Below are positions 22,415 to 29,229 of a stretch of 29,229 nucleotides of DNA, piece by piece; within the stretch, counting starts at the first letter, position 1, and each line of letters opens with the position of its first letter. This stretch comes from an uncultured Sutterella sp. (GTDB lineage Bacteria > Pseudomonadota > Gammaproteobacteria > Burkholderiales > Burkholderiaceae_F): the NCBI GenBank assembly GCA_905206345.1, contig CAJLGW010000011.1, positions 1-29,229 of the forward strand, given 5' to 3'. The notes below the pieces were generated by a model. The model was given only the letters and a program-made list of their open reading frames with translations, had not been told where the DNA came from and did not search any database. The translations under genes and the position numbers were made by a program.

Positions 22415-25087
22415 TTAGAGCGTTAATGTAAAAGTAATAAAGTTGTCGTTGTCGGTTTCTTCTTGGCGTTGATAGCCCAATGCCTTCATGAGGGCAAACA
22501 TACCTTCGTTACCCTTGAGGACATAGCCGACAAGTTTCGTAATTTTCTTTTTCTTAGCTTCTTGAGCCAAGGTTGTCATCAAAATGCGAGCAAGCCCTCT
22601 TTGTTGCCATGCATCTTCAACGATGACGCCGAATTCGGCAACCGACGAACCGTAAAGGCGCTTAAAACGAGCAACGGCTCGGATTTCTTCCGGCGCATCC
22701 ATGTCAAAAGCGACAATGGCCGTTTCGCGGTTGTAGTCAATATTGGTGAGTTCCACCAACTTTTCTCGAGCCAATTCGGTCGATGAAATATGGAATCGCA
22801 AATAGGCCGTTTGCGGCGACAAGCGAGAAAGGAAGGCTTTTACCGCATCGTAGTCGTGCTCACGGATGCTACGCAATTGAATAAAACCGTTTTTGACCGG
22901 CAACCACTCGTGATCGAACACAGGAGCGGGAGAGAGCATCAAGTGAGAGGCCTGTTGGTCTTTCTTTAACGGCATATCGGCAATACCGATGTGGGCATCA
23001 AGCACAACGCATCCACCTTCGTCCACCAAGAGGGGATCGATATTGAGATTGCGAATGGCCGGGATTTCCGTCACAAGGGTGGATAAACGAAGCAAAACTT
23101 GGACCAATGCGTCCTTGTTGACTTCGGGCATGCCTCGGAAATTGTTCAAACTTTGAGCAATTTGCGGTTTTTCAATTAACTTTCTGGCAAGCGGCTCTGT
23201 TAAAGGCAAAAGCTCTAACGCACTGTCTTGATAGATGTCACCCATGCGACCGCCGGCACCAAAGCGAATCACCGGACCAAAGCGGGAATCCGTTTGAATG
23301 TTAATGCGAAGTTCTCGTCCGTTTTCAACGTTGATTTGGCGTTGAACAAAAATGCCACGAATGCGAGCGTAAGGCGCTTTGGTACGAACGTTTTCTAAAA
23401 GCTCTTCACTTTCTTCCAAAGCTTGTTGGATATTGCGAACATTAAGACGCACACCGCCCACGTTACTCTTATGAACAACGCCTTCAGCCAAAACCTTCAA
23501 CACAACGGGGAATCCCAAAGATTGGGCCGCATCGGCAGCTTCTACTGGTGACGTAGTGAAAATACCGCTTGCGGTTGAAAGGCCCATGGAGGCCAAAATG
23601 CGCTTGGTTTCCAACTCATCGAGCGTGAAGTCTTGCTCTTGAAGTTTTTTTCCAATGAGTTCTTGCGCTGCTTGGATATTCATGGGCAACAAAGCGTTGC
23701 CTTCAGCGACAGCACCAGCAATAAAGCGGCGGTTTTCTGCGTGGCGACTTAACCATGAGAAAGCTTGAACAGCACGCTCAGGGCTCTTAATGGCCGTAAT
23801 TTGTTGAGCATCCAATTGATGGCGAGCCGTAACGGCTTGCTCTTCACCCACCCAGGCGGTAATAACGGGTTTATAGGTGGATTCCGTTGCGTACGATAAG
23901 GCATCGCACAGGTGCTTCACGGGCATGGTAAAGGTCGGCGCTGCAATCACAATAATGCCGTCAACGTTTTCATCTTGATTTAAAGCGTCTAAGGCGAGCT
24001 TCATGCGGCGAGGATCGGCATCGGCCCAAAGGTCAACCGGATTGGTAAAGGGCAAGGGGTTATCGAAAAGTTGCCCCAAACGTTGCGTCGTTGCACTCGT
24101 GAGATTGGCTAATTTCACGCCGTACTTGCTGGCAGCATCGGCGGCCAACACACCAAAGCCAGAGCCGTTACTGATAATGCCGATACGGTTGGCACGGGGA
24201 AGACGTCGAGAAGAGAAAATCTCAATGGCAGCTAACAATTCATCCAAGTCGTAGACGCGAATGGCACCGGCACGATCTAAAAGAGCATTGAAAGCATCAT
24301 CGTCACCAGCTGGAACCGACATGCGGCTTGCCAAAAGTTGGCCGGCTTGTAAGCTCTTGCCGCCACGCAACACGATGACCGGTTTTACGCGGGCAGCTTC
24401 TCGAACGGCCGAGAAAAATTCTCGAGGATTACGAATCCCTTCAACGTGCAAAACGATGACGCGCGTAGCGCGGTCTTGCGCCATGAAATCAACCACTTCA
24501 TCCATCGTGACATCGATTTCATCGGTCGTATTGACTAAGGATGAAAAGCCAAGACCATTGGCTTGAGCATAAGAGAGCACAGAAGTGGAAATAACACCCG
24601 ATTGGGCGGCAAAACCAATGCTGCCTTTATTGGGAATTTGCATCCAATAGCTTGCGTTAAAACCGATTTCCGGACGCATAATGCCGAGGCAATCGGTACC
24701 AATTAGGCGAATGCCCAAAGAGTGTGCTTTATTAACAATGTGAGCTTGCCAAGAGGGATTACTCGTTACCGAGGCTTCGGTAGGCGTTAAAACAACAAAA
24801 TGCGTGCCTTTAGCGGCGACCTCTTCGAGCACCTTTTCAATGACTTTGGTGCTTGTCGCAATAACGGCTAAATCGACGGGTTCTTCAATGTTTTTGATTG
24901 ATTTGTAGCAAGGCACGTCACCAAGAAAATCGTACTTGGGATTGACGGGATAGGCCTTGCCGGAGAAATTGCCATCCATGAGGCTTTTCCATAAAACCGT
25001 GCCTCGAGACTCTGCTCGATCACTGGCTCCGATCACGGCCACGGAATTAGGAATCAAAGCGGGGGTTAAATGATGGGCGCAAACCAT
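22415..25087 (-). CDS. patZ: PatZ-type protein lysine acetyltransferase (NDP-forming acyl-CoA ligase domain fused to GNAT)
   Basis: An 890-residue fusion. The order is a CoA-binding Rossmann domain (about 8-130), succinyl-CoA ligase-like domains (about 150-460), an ATP-grasp domain (about 485-705) and a C-terminal GNAT acetyltransferase (about 725-890, with AEFGVIVEDAWQQRGLARILM). This is the architecture of E. coli PatZ/Pka and Salmonella Pat, which acetylate lysines of acetyl-CoA synthetase and other proteins. The catalytic His expected in the ligase half (S-H-T-G in active ADP-forming acetyl-CoA synthetases) is replaced by S-R-M-S (254-257), as expected if that half is a non-catalytic sensor. 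The ATG has no clear ribosome binding site. Function is assigned by architecture. Confidence 0.88.
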   Translation of the reverse strand: MVCAHHLTPALIPNSVAVIGASDRAESRGTVLWKSLMDGNFSGKAYPVNPKYDFLGDVPCYKSIKNIEEPVDLAVIATSTKVIEKVLEEVAAKGTHFVVLTPTEASVTSNPSWQAHIVNKAHSLGIRLIGTDCLGIMRPEIGFNASYWMQIPNKGSIGFAAQSGVISTSVLSYAQANGLGFSSLVNTTDEIDVTMDEVVDFMAQDRATRVIVLHVEGIRNPREFFSAVREAARVKPVIVLRGGKSLQAGQLLASRMSVPAGDDDAFNALLDRAGAIRVYDLDELLAAIEIFSSRRLPRANRIGIISNGSGFGVLAADAASKYGVKLANLTSATTQRLGQLFDNPLPFTNPVDLWADADPRRMKLALDALNQDENVDGIIVIAAPTFTMPVKHLCDALSYATESTYKPVITAWVGEEQAVTARHQLDAQQITAIKSPERAVQAFSWLSRHAENRRFIAGAVAEGNALLPMNIQAAQELIGKKLQEQDFTLDELETKRILASMGLSTASGIFTTSPVEAADAAQSLGFPVVLKVLAEGVVHKSNVGGVRLNVRNIQQALEESEELLENVRTKAPYARIRGIFVQRQINVENGRELRINIQTDSRFGPVIRFGAGGRMGDIYQDSALELLPLTEPLARKLIEKPQIAQSLNNFRGMPEVNKDALVQVLLRLSTLVTEIPAIRNLNIDPLLVDEGGCVVLDAHIGIADMPLKKDQQASHLMLSPAPVFDHEWLPVKNGFIQLRSIREHDYDAVKAFLSRLSPQTAYLRFHISSTELAREKLVELTNIDYNRETAIVAFDMDAPEEIRAVARFKRLYGSSVAEFGVIVEDAWQQRGLARILMTTLAQEAKKKKITKLVGYVLKGNEGMFALMKALGYQRQEETDNDNFITFTLTL

Positions 25088-25124
25088 TTTAAACAGTAAT
25101 AAATAAGCAAAAGATTAACAGTCT

Positions 25125-25130
25125 ATTGTA
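25125..25130 (-). promoter_or_regulatory. Candidate -10 element for patZ
   Basis: TACAAT on the minus strand, 38 bases before the patZ start. The matching -35 is weak. The same hexamer recurs in the rplY, mutY and lipoprotein promoter candidates. Confidence 0.4.
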
Positions 25131-25263
25131 CCGTAAGAGACAGGGCTAAACGCTTGATTTTTCGATTTTGTACAAAAATTTTCTTGATGTTTTGAAGTGT
25201 GAAAAAATGAAGTGCAGAGGGGATTTTCTCTCTACGATGCAGTCGGAAAGCTCGAAAACAAGG

Positions 25264-25286
25264 TGTTCTTTTCATTAAAATGAACA
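25264..25286. promoter_or_regulatory. Palindromic sequence upstream of mtnA
   Basis: TTCATT and AATGAA (25271-25284) form six-base arms around AA, and TGTTC/GAACA flank an offset 13-base interval. The site covers a possible -10 (TAAAAT) about 40 bases before mtnA. It could be an operator, but AT-rich palindromes of this size also arise by chance. Confidence 0.3.
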
Positions 25287-25321
25287 GTAAGGATTAAAGA
25301 AAAAGTCATTGGAGTTTTTTT

Positions 25322-26419
25322 ATGAAAGTCAATGGTGTACCTACCCGCACAATTTGGTCAATTGATAACGGTCAGGCGATCGGCATTATTGATCAAACCA
25401 AACTACCTTATGCCTTTGAAAAGGTTGAACTTCGTTCTTGGAAAGAAGTTCAACGTGCCATTGCAACGATGATGGTGCGTGGCGCTCCTTTGATTGGTAT
25501 TACGGGCGCTTGGGGTATGGTTTTGGCCATTAAAGATGACCCCAGTGACGAATCGATTCACCAAGTTCGAAGTGAACTCATTTCAACGCGTCCTACGGCA
25601 GTGGATTTACAATGGGGGGTGGATAGTATCGTTAAGGCCGCGATGCCTTTAAGCCCTAAAGATCGCTTTGTGGCAGCACTTAAAAAAGCAGAAGAAATGA
25701 CGCAAGCCAATGTGTTGGCTAACCGAGCGATTGGTACGCATGGGGCTAAACTCATTGCCGAACTTTATGCGAAAAAACGTACACCGGTCAATATTTTGAC
25801 CCACTGCAATGCCGGTTGGTTGGCAACGGTCGACTATGGGACGGCCTTGTCTGCGGTTTATATTGCTTTTGAACAAGGCATTCCGCTTCATGTTTGGGTT
25901 GATGAAACGCGTCCTCGCAATCAAGGTTTGTTGACGGCCTGGGAATTGGCCTCTTTCGGTGTCCCTCATACGGTCATTGCCGATAATGCAGGCGGTCACT
26001 TGATGCAGCATCGTGAAGTCGATATGGTGATTGTGGGGGCCGATCGTGTAACGGCCGTGGGTGACGTGGCCAATAAGATCGGCACCTATCTAAAAGCCTT
26101 GGCTGCAAAAGATATGGGTGTGCCTTTTTATGTGGCAGCCCCCTTCTCGACCATTGACTGGACGATTCAAGACGGCAAACACAGTATTGAAATTGAAAAT
26201 CGTGACGGCAACGAATTGCGTTATGTTCAAGGCGTGAACGATGACGGTCAATTAACGAAGATTGAATTGATTCCGCCACAAATCAATGTGGAAAATCCTG
26301 CGTTTGACGTAACGCCTGCTCGCTTAGTGACAGGGATCATCACGGAACGCGGAGTGTGTCAACCTGAATTTTTAACGCGCCTTTTCCCTGAAGGGGCTCG
26401 CGCTTCAACGCGTTGGTGA
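25322..26419 (+). CDS. mtnA: S-methyl-5-thioribose-1-phosphate isomerase
   Basis: Isomerises 5-methylthioribose 1-phosphate to 5-methylthioribulose 1-phosphate, and in DHAP-shunt organisms also the 5-deoxy analogue. Of 365 residues, the motifs are MVRGAPLIG (51-59), catalytic Cys162 in THCNAGWLA, Asp241 in VGADRVTAVGDVANKIGTY, and FYVAAPFSTID near the C-terminus. The TTGGAG site lies seven bases upstream of the ATG. It heads a three-gene run with a class II aldolase and a small protein. No MtnB/C/D or other methionine-regenerating enzymes are present, and neither is mtnK or mtnP in this window. Confidence 0.96.
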   Translation: MKVNGVPTRTIWSIDNGQAIGIIDQTKLPYAFEKVELRSWKEVQRAIATMMVRGAPLIGITGAWGMVLAIKDDPSDESIHQVRSELISTRPTAVDLQWGVDSIVKAAMPLSPKDRFVAALKKAEEMTQANVLANRAIGTHGAKLIAELYAKKRTPVNILTHCNAGWLATVDYGTALSAVYIAFEQGIPLHVWVDETRPRNQGLLTAWELASFGVPHTVIADNAGGHLMQHREVDMVIVGADRVTAVGDVANKIGTYLKALAAKDMGVPFYVAAPFSTIDWTIQDGKHSIEIENRDGNELRYVQGVNDDGQLTKIELIPPQINVENPAFDVTPARLVTGIITERGVCQPEFLTRLFPEGARASTRW

Positions 26420-26427
26420 GGCCACTG

Positions 26428-27096
26428 GTGTCCGACTCGTTATTTGAAATAGCACAAGCGGTGATTCAAACCGCTTGTGACATGAACCGCTTAGGCATTA
26501 ACGTCAACAAAAGCGGTAACGTCTCTGTGCGTGTAAAAAAGGGACAAACGGAAGGTTTTCTGATTACGCCGACCGGGATTGCCTACGAAGCACTCCAAAC
26601 GGACGATCTGGTTTTTGTGCCTCTTAATGCGCAATCTTTAGACGATATCAACGCCAAACGTTTACCGTCGAGCGAATGGTTGATGCATGCCGAAGTTTTT
26701 CGTCAAAAGCCGACCGTTAACGCCATTGTTCATACACATTCTGTGTATGCCACCGCTTTGGCCTGTCAAGAAATGTCTATTCCGGCTTTCCACTATATGG
26801 TCGCTGTGGCCGGTGGCGACGATATTCCTTGTGCTCCCTACGCTTTATTTGGAACCTCTGAGCTAGCGGATTATTGTGCAAAAGCTTTGGAAAATCGTCA
26901 CGCATGCCTATTGTCGCATCATGGGGTTGTGGCCACGGGGATGGACTTATCAGCAGCGCTCAAACTTGCTCACGAAGTCGAAAATTTAGCCAAGACGTAC
27001 ACAGTGGTTTACCAATTAGGGACACCTAAAATTTTAGATTCTGAGAAAATGAAGGCTGTTCAAGAAAGGTTCAAAACGTATGGCAAACAAAAATAA
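26428..27096 (+). CDS. FucA-like class II aldolase, probable 5-methylthioribulose/5-deoxyribulose-1-phosphate aldolase
   Basis: A 222-residue class II aldolase. Catalytic Glu83 is in LPSSEWLMHAEV, and Zn-binding His102, His104 and His165 are in VHTHS and SHHG. FHYMVAVAGGDDIPCAPYALFGT matches the fuculose-phosphate aldolase group rather than the MtnB dehydratase. Next to mtnA this fits the Ald2 role: splitting 5-methylthioribulose or 5-deoxyribulose 1-phosphate into DHAP and an aldehyde. I chose GTG 26428 because GAGG is seven bases upstream and it lies 8 bases beyond the mtnA stop; earlier TTG/GTG codons overlap mtnA. It overlaps the next gene by 17 bases. An L-fuculose or L-rhamnulose role is less likely because no sugar genes are near. 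Confidence 0.88.
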   Translation: MSDSLFEIAQAVIQTACDMNRLGINVNKSGNVSVRVKKGQTEGFLITPTGIAYEALQTDDLVFVPLNAQSLDDINAKRLPSSEWLMHAEVFRQKPTVNAIVHTHSVYATALACQEMSIPAFHYMVAVAGGDDIPCAPYALFGTSELADYCAKALENRHACLLSHHGVVATGMDLSAALKLAHEVENLAKTYTVVYQLGTPKILDSEKMKAVQERFKTYGKQK

Positions 27097-27319
27097 TTTG
27101 GGTGCGCCTTGCTGGATTAAGCCTGATGGCTCTCCCGTGTCTTGCACTGAAAAAGTCAAAGTTCTCAATGAAAACTACGAAGAGCTTCGTACGTTACTCA
27201 AAGATGCTTTAGAAGATGCCTTGGTGTTGGGGTGCTCTGAAGCACAGGTGCGTCAAAATTTTCACGATTTGGTCGATAGCATCGAGTCCGATATCAAAGA
27301 GCACCAAGTTCATCCTTAG
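27080..27319 (+). CDS. Small conserved-looking protein of unknown function, coupled to the aldolase
   Basis: A 79-residue soluble protein. Its N-terminus has PCWIKPDGSPVSCTEK with two cysteines (Cys11 and Cys22), followed by an alpha-helical, acidic remainder (VKVLNENYEELRTLLKDALEDALVLGCSEAQV). The start ATG lies inside the end of the aldolase gene (17-base overlap) with AAAGG about 10 bases upstream, so it is translated by coupling. I recall similar small proteins with the CTEK and NENYEELR pattern in Burkholderiales, but that is recollection. There is no signal peptide or membrane segment. It converges with the MFS gene, sharing four bases at the stops. Function unknown; a regulator or chaperone of the aldolase is one guess. 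Confidence 0.8.
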   Translation: MANKNNLGAPCWIKPDGSPVSCTEKVKVLNENYEELRTLLKDALEDALVLGCSEAQVRQNFHDLVDSIESDIKEHQVHP

Positions 27320-28515
27320 CGTTTTCCAATTAATAGCCAAAGCGCAGTGGTTGCACACAGTGCCGCCACACTGTAAAAACTCATGAAGTAGTGAGCTGAG
27401 AGGCTGTGTATCCAACCAAAGAGTAACGGTAAGAAAATCGCACCGCCGAACGTGAAAAAGAGCGTGCCACCGGTGGCAACACTTGCTTTACCTTCAGGGG
27501 CAATGCGTGCAACATTGGCCAAATAAACGCCGTTCCAACCAATAGCAGAAGCGCCTAAGCAAACCGCAGTAGTAACCATCCAATAAATCGATGTTTCAGC
27601 GTTAAAAAAGCCTGTTAAAGACAGCATGGCTGCCATTAAAAAGCCAAGAATTGACAATGTGATTCGAGCCGAGTGAATCCAATCGGAAAAAATGCCCCAA
27701 AAAAGACGTCCGCAGATGCCACCAATACCGGTTGCGGTCAAAAGCATTCCGGCGACAACGATGGAAATCGAGATGTCTTCAACGAGGTAGGCAACCAGAA
27801 AACTCAAAACACACATTTGCGTGCCGTTATAGACAAAGGATGCCACGCACATACTGCGAAGGCCTTTATCAGTCGTAACCAACCTCAATGCGTTTAACAC
27901 CGATTGAATACTGAATTTAAACGTTCGATCCATGTGATCGTCCAAGCGATCGCGGTGGTACATGACAAGTAAGGCCACACAAAGTGCCAAAATCGCCATG
28001 ACGTGAGGGCCAGCGTGCCAATCGTTGGCCCACAAAGCAATGCTGGGAATCACTAATCCCGTTAAGGCGCTTCCCAAAGGGACGGCGGTTTGCTTGAGTG
28101 AAAAGACAAAACCCATGCGTTCTTTTGGAACAGTGTGCGCCAAAATGTCACTTGAAGCCGGAGTGATGGGGCCGTAACTCAAACCTAAACAGAAAGCTCC
28201 CAAATAAATCACACCGAAATGTGAGAAGGAACTTAAGAGTAAACCAATAGCAGCTAAAACAAGCGCTCCTTGCGAAACATGAATGCCGCCGTAACGCGTC
28301 ACCATGGTGCCACCAATCACCGCTGATATGGCCGCGCCAATGTAGAGGCAACAAACGTATGTGCCGATAAAGGAACTCGGGACACCAAGAGAGACGGCCA
28401 CCAACGGAGCGATGGCAGACAGTGTCACGGTCGAGGCCGTTGCCATGGTTTGAACGACCATGGTGGAAGTCAGAGCAAGTGGAATGACAGAGCGCATAGC
28501 AATATTTTGAGACAT
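27316..28515 (-). CDS. Major facilitator superfamily transporter
   Basis: A 399-residue membrane protein with about twelve hydrophobic segments in two halves. Family cues are the loop motif after helix 2 (GGTMVTRYGGIHVSQGA) and the corresponding GRLFWGIFSDWI in the second half. The central loop (about residues 185-215, with HRDRLDDHMDRTFK) is short and charged. It resembles general MFS permeases of the CynX/NimT or oxalate-formate class only weakly, so the substrate is unknown. It is transcribed toward the mtnA unit. Functional linkage to it (for example as a nucleoside or sugar exporter) is possible but not supported beyond position. Confidence 0.9.
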   Translation of the reverse strand: MSQNIAMRSVIPLALTSTMVVQTMATASTVTLSAIAPLVAVSLGVPSSFIGTYVCCLYIGAAISAVIGGTMVTRYGGIHVSQGALVLAAIGLLLSSFSHFGVIYLGAFCLGLSYGPITPASSDILAHTVPKERMGFVFSLKQTAVPLGSALTGLVIPSIALWANDWHAGPHVMAILALCVALLVMYHRDRLDDHMDRTFKFSIQSVLNALRLVTTDKGLRSMCVASFVYNGTQMCVLSFLVAYLVEDISISIVVAGMLLTATGIGGICGRLFWGIFSDWIHSARITLSILGFLMAAMLSLTGFFNAETSIYWMVTTAVCLGASAIGWNGVYLANVARIAPEGKASVATGGTLFFTFGGAIFLPLLFGWIHSLSAHYFMSFYSVAALCATTALWLLIGKR

Positions 28516-28592
28516 ACAACCAATGATACTCGCTTAAATGCCAGAGACATCCTGAAACAGAATATTGCTCAGGTTGTAACCGCCTTTTGAGA

Positions 28593-28598
28593 TACAAT
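28593..28598 (+). promoter_or_regulatory. Candidate -10 element for the terminal lipoprotein
   Basis: TACAAT 26 bases before the start codon of the next gene, with only a weak -35 about 17 bases upstream. AGGAG is located eight bases before the ATG. Confidence 0.35.
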
Positions 28599-28623
28599 TT
28601 TCTATAGAGTAGGAGAACAAGTC

Positions 28624-29139
28624 ATGCCAGCGAAAACAAAAATCATTGCGCTTTTATGTGCGGCTTTGGGAATGGGAATGTTATCCGGTTGTGCGATGCA
28701 TCCAGATTGGGTCAAGCCCGGTCAAGAAGAGGCTTCCGTTGTGAATCAAATCGGCGCGCCGGACTCGCGTATTGAGTACCCGGACGGTCGTTTTACCTTG
28801 GTTTATTCCGGACAACCCTTTGGATTTGAAACCTATTGGATGCACTTTGATAAAGACGGTCGTTTCATCGGCAAAGAAAGAACCATGAACGAAGAACACT
28901 TCAAATTAGTGAAGGTGGGTGTCCATACTAAGGCTGACATTTACCAACTCTTTGGTCGTTGCGCTCAGGAGTACGAATTCCGACTTCAAGATCAAACCGC
29001 TTACATGTACCGCTTTGAAGAAGTGGGTGGCCATCGGATGGCATTTTGGGTGCAGTTTGACCGCAAAGACGTTGTTACCGAGTGGGCGATTACACAAGAT
29101 CCCTGGGATAATGACGGAGATTTCTTGAAACTGAATTAA
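28624..29139 (+). CDS. Lipoprotein with two BamE/SmpA-like repeats
   Basis: A 171-residue precursor with a lipobox LSGC (Cys23). The mature part looks like two similar units. Unit 1 (about 30-80) runs VKPGQEEASVVNQIGAPDSRIEYPDGRFTLVYSG ending in WMHFDKDGRFIGKER. Unit 2 (about 93-160) runs VKVGVHTKADIYQLFGRCA and ends in AFWVQFDRKDVVTEWAI. Both follow the 'G-x-T/E-xx-V-xx-hydrophobic-G-x-P' and 'aromatic FD-x-x-G/D-x-V' pattern of BamE-like domains. BamE is a small lipoprotein of the outer-membrane assembly machinery, but here the function is inferred only. The ATG has AGGAG eight bases upstream. It is a single-gene unit with its own terminator. Confidence 0.85.
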   Translation: MPAKTKIIALLCAALGMGMLSGCAMHPDWVKPGQEEASVVNQIGAPDSRIEYPDGRFTLVYSGQPFGFETYWMHFDKDGRFIGKERTMNEEHFKLVKVGVHTKADIYQLFGRCAQEYEFRLQDQTAYMYRFEEVGGHRMAFWVQFDRKDVVTEWAITQDPWDNDGDFLKLN

Positions 29140-29144
29140 AAAAG

Positions 29145-29173
29145 AGCGCCGAATTTTCGGCGCTTCTTTTTTT
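29145..29173 (+). terminator. Intrinsic terminator of the lipoprotein gene
   Basis: AGCGCCG pairs with CGGCGCT around AATTTT, followed by TCTTTTTTT. It starts five bases after the stop codon. Confidence 0.93.
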
Positions 29174-29177
29174 CCTA

Positions 29178-29229
29178 GTGCGCCCGACAGGGCGCACTGC
29201 TGGTGGTGTAAGTCCACCGATTCAACCCG
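29178..29229 (+). mobile_element. Group II intron, 5' end only (start of domain I)
   Basis: The stretch begins GTGCGCCC, the conserved 5' terminus of many bacterial group II introns (Ll.LtrB begins GTGCGCCCAGATAGGG). It continues with a complementary GGGCGCAC and a GGTGG-TGTAAGT-CCACC hairpin, as in the first helices of domain I. The window ends there, so it is truncated by the window. The 5' splice site would be at 29177/29178, four bases beyond the T tract of the preceding terminator. The intron class cannot be set from this length. It is oriented the same way as the fragment at 1-53. Confidence 0.72.

Noticed and set aside
28148..28597. A 149-codon open frame overlapping the start of the MFS gene on the same strand
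   Set aside because: It is rich in His, Trp and Cys typical of an out-of-frame translation of a membrane protein gene.
1..29229. CRISPR array, prophage or conventional insertion sequence
   Set aside because: No regularly spaced repeats, phage structural genes, transposase or terminal inverted repeats were seen. The only mobile DNA is the two intron ends.

Overview
The window reads as a chromosomal stretch of a betaproteobacterium (order Burkholderiales). The gut family Sutterellaceae is my best guess, from the moderate GC content combined with betaproteobacterial gene order (TPR protein-lolB-ispE-tRNA-Gln-prs-rplY-pth-ychF, and kdsD-kdsC-lptC-lptA-lptB-ptsN-rapZ). This is inference from protein content and synteny; there is no 16S gene here. 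Almost every base is coding and no gap exceeds 300 bases.

Both edges are pieces of group II introns in the same (+) orientation. Bases 1-53 look like the 3' end (distal strand of domain V plus domain VI). Bases 29178-29229 look like the 5' end (GTGCGCCC start of domain I), placed directly behind an intrinsic terminator. The segment therefore seems to lie between two copies of a multi-copy retroelement, and the intron bodies and any reverse transcriptase are outside it.

Region by region: 64-4550 (minus) holds an AsmA-like membrane protein, a small HTH regulator, the ribosome-associated ATPase YchF and a DUF523 protein. 4587-7503 (minus) is a three-gene ABC importer of the iron-complex/B12 type with a Tat-exported binding protein. 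7553-11321 carries pth, a divergent radical SAM gene, rplY (L25/Ctc), prs with a long hairpin-rich leader, and tRNA-Gln(UUG). 11334-14513 (minus) carries ispE, lolB and a TPR protein. mutY (14589-15620, plus) converges on the next block with a 4-base overlap.

15617-20811 (minus) is a compact operon for the outer-membrane lipopolysaccharide supply line: KdsD and KdsC make Kdo, LptC, LptA and LptB move LPS, and PtsN and RapZ are regulatory. The rpoN, hpf and hprK genes usually interleaved here in betaproteobacteria are absent. 20906-25087 (minus) holds an orphan amino-acid ABC ATPase, a crotonase-fold enzyme and a PatZ-type protein acetyltransferase.

25322-27319 (plus) is a three-gene unit: MtnA, a FucA-like class II aldolase and a 79-residue unknown protein. 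MtnA plus this aldolase fits the DHAP shunt that salvages 5'-methylthioadenosine or 5'-deoxyadenosine. An MFS transporter (minus) converges on it. The window closes with a lipoprotein that appears to carry two BamE-like repeats, its terminator, and the intron 5' end. No CRISPR array, phage or conventional insertion sequence was seen. The most unusual items are the paired intron ends, the DHAP-shunt unit with its uncharacterised small protein, the prs leader, and an operator-like inverted repeat between pth and the radical SAM gene.
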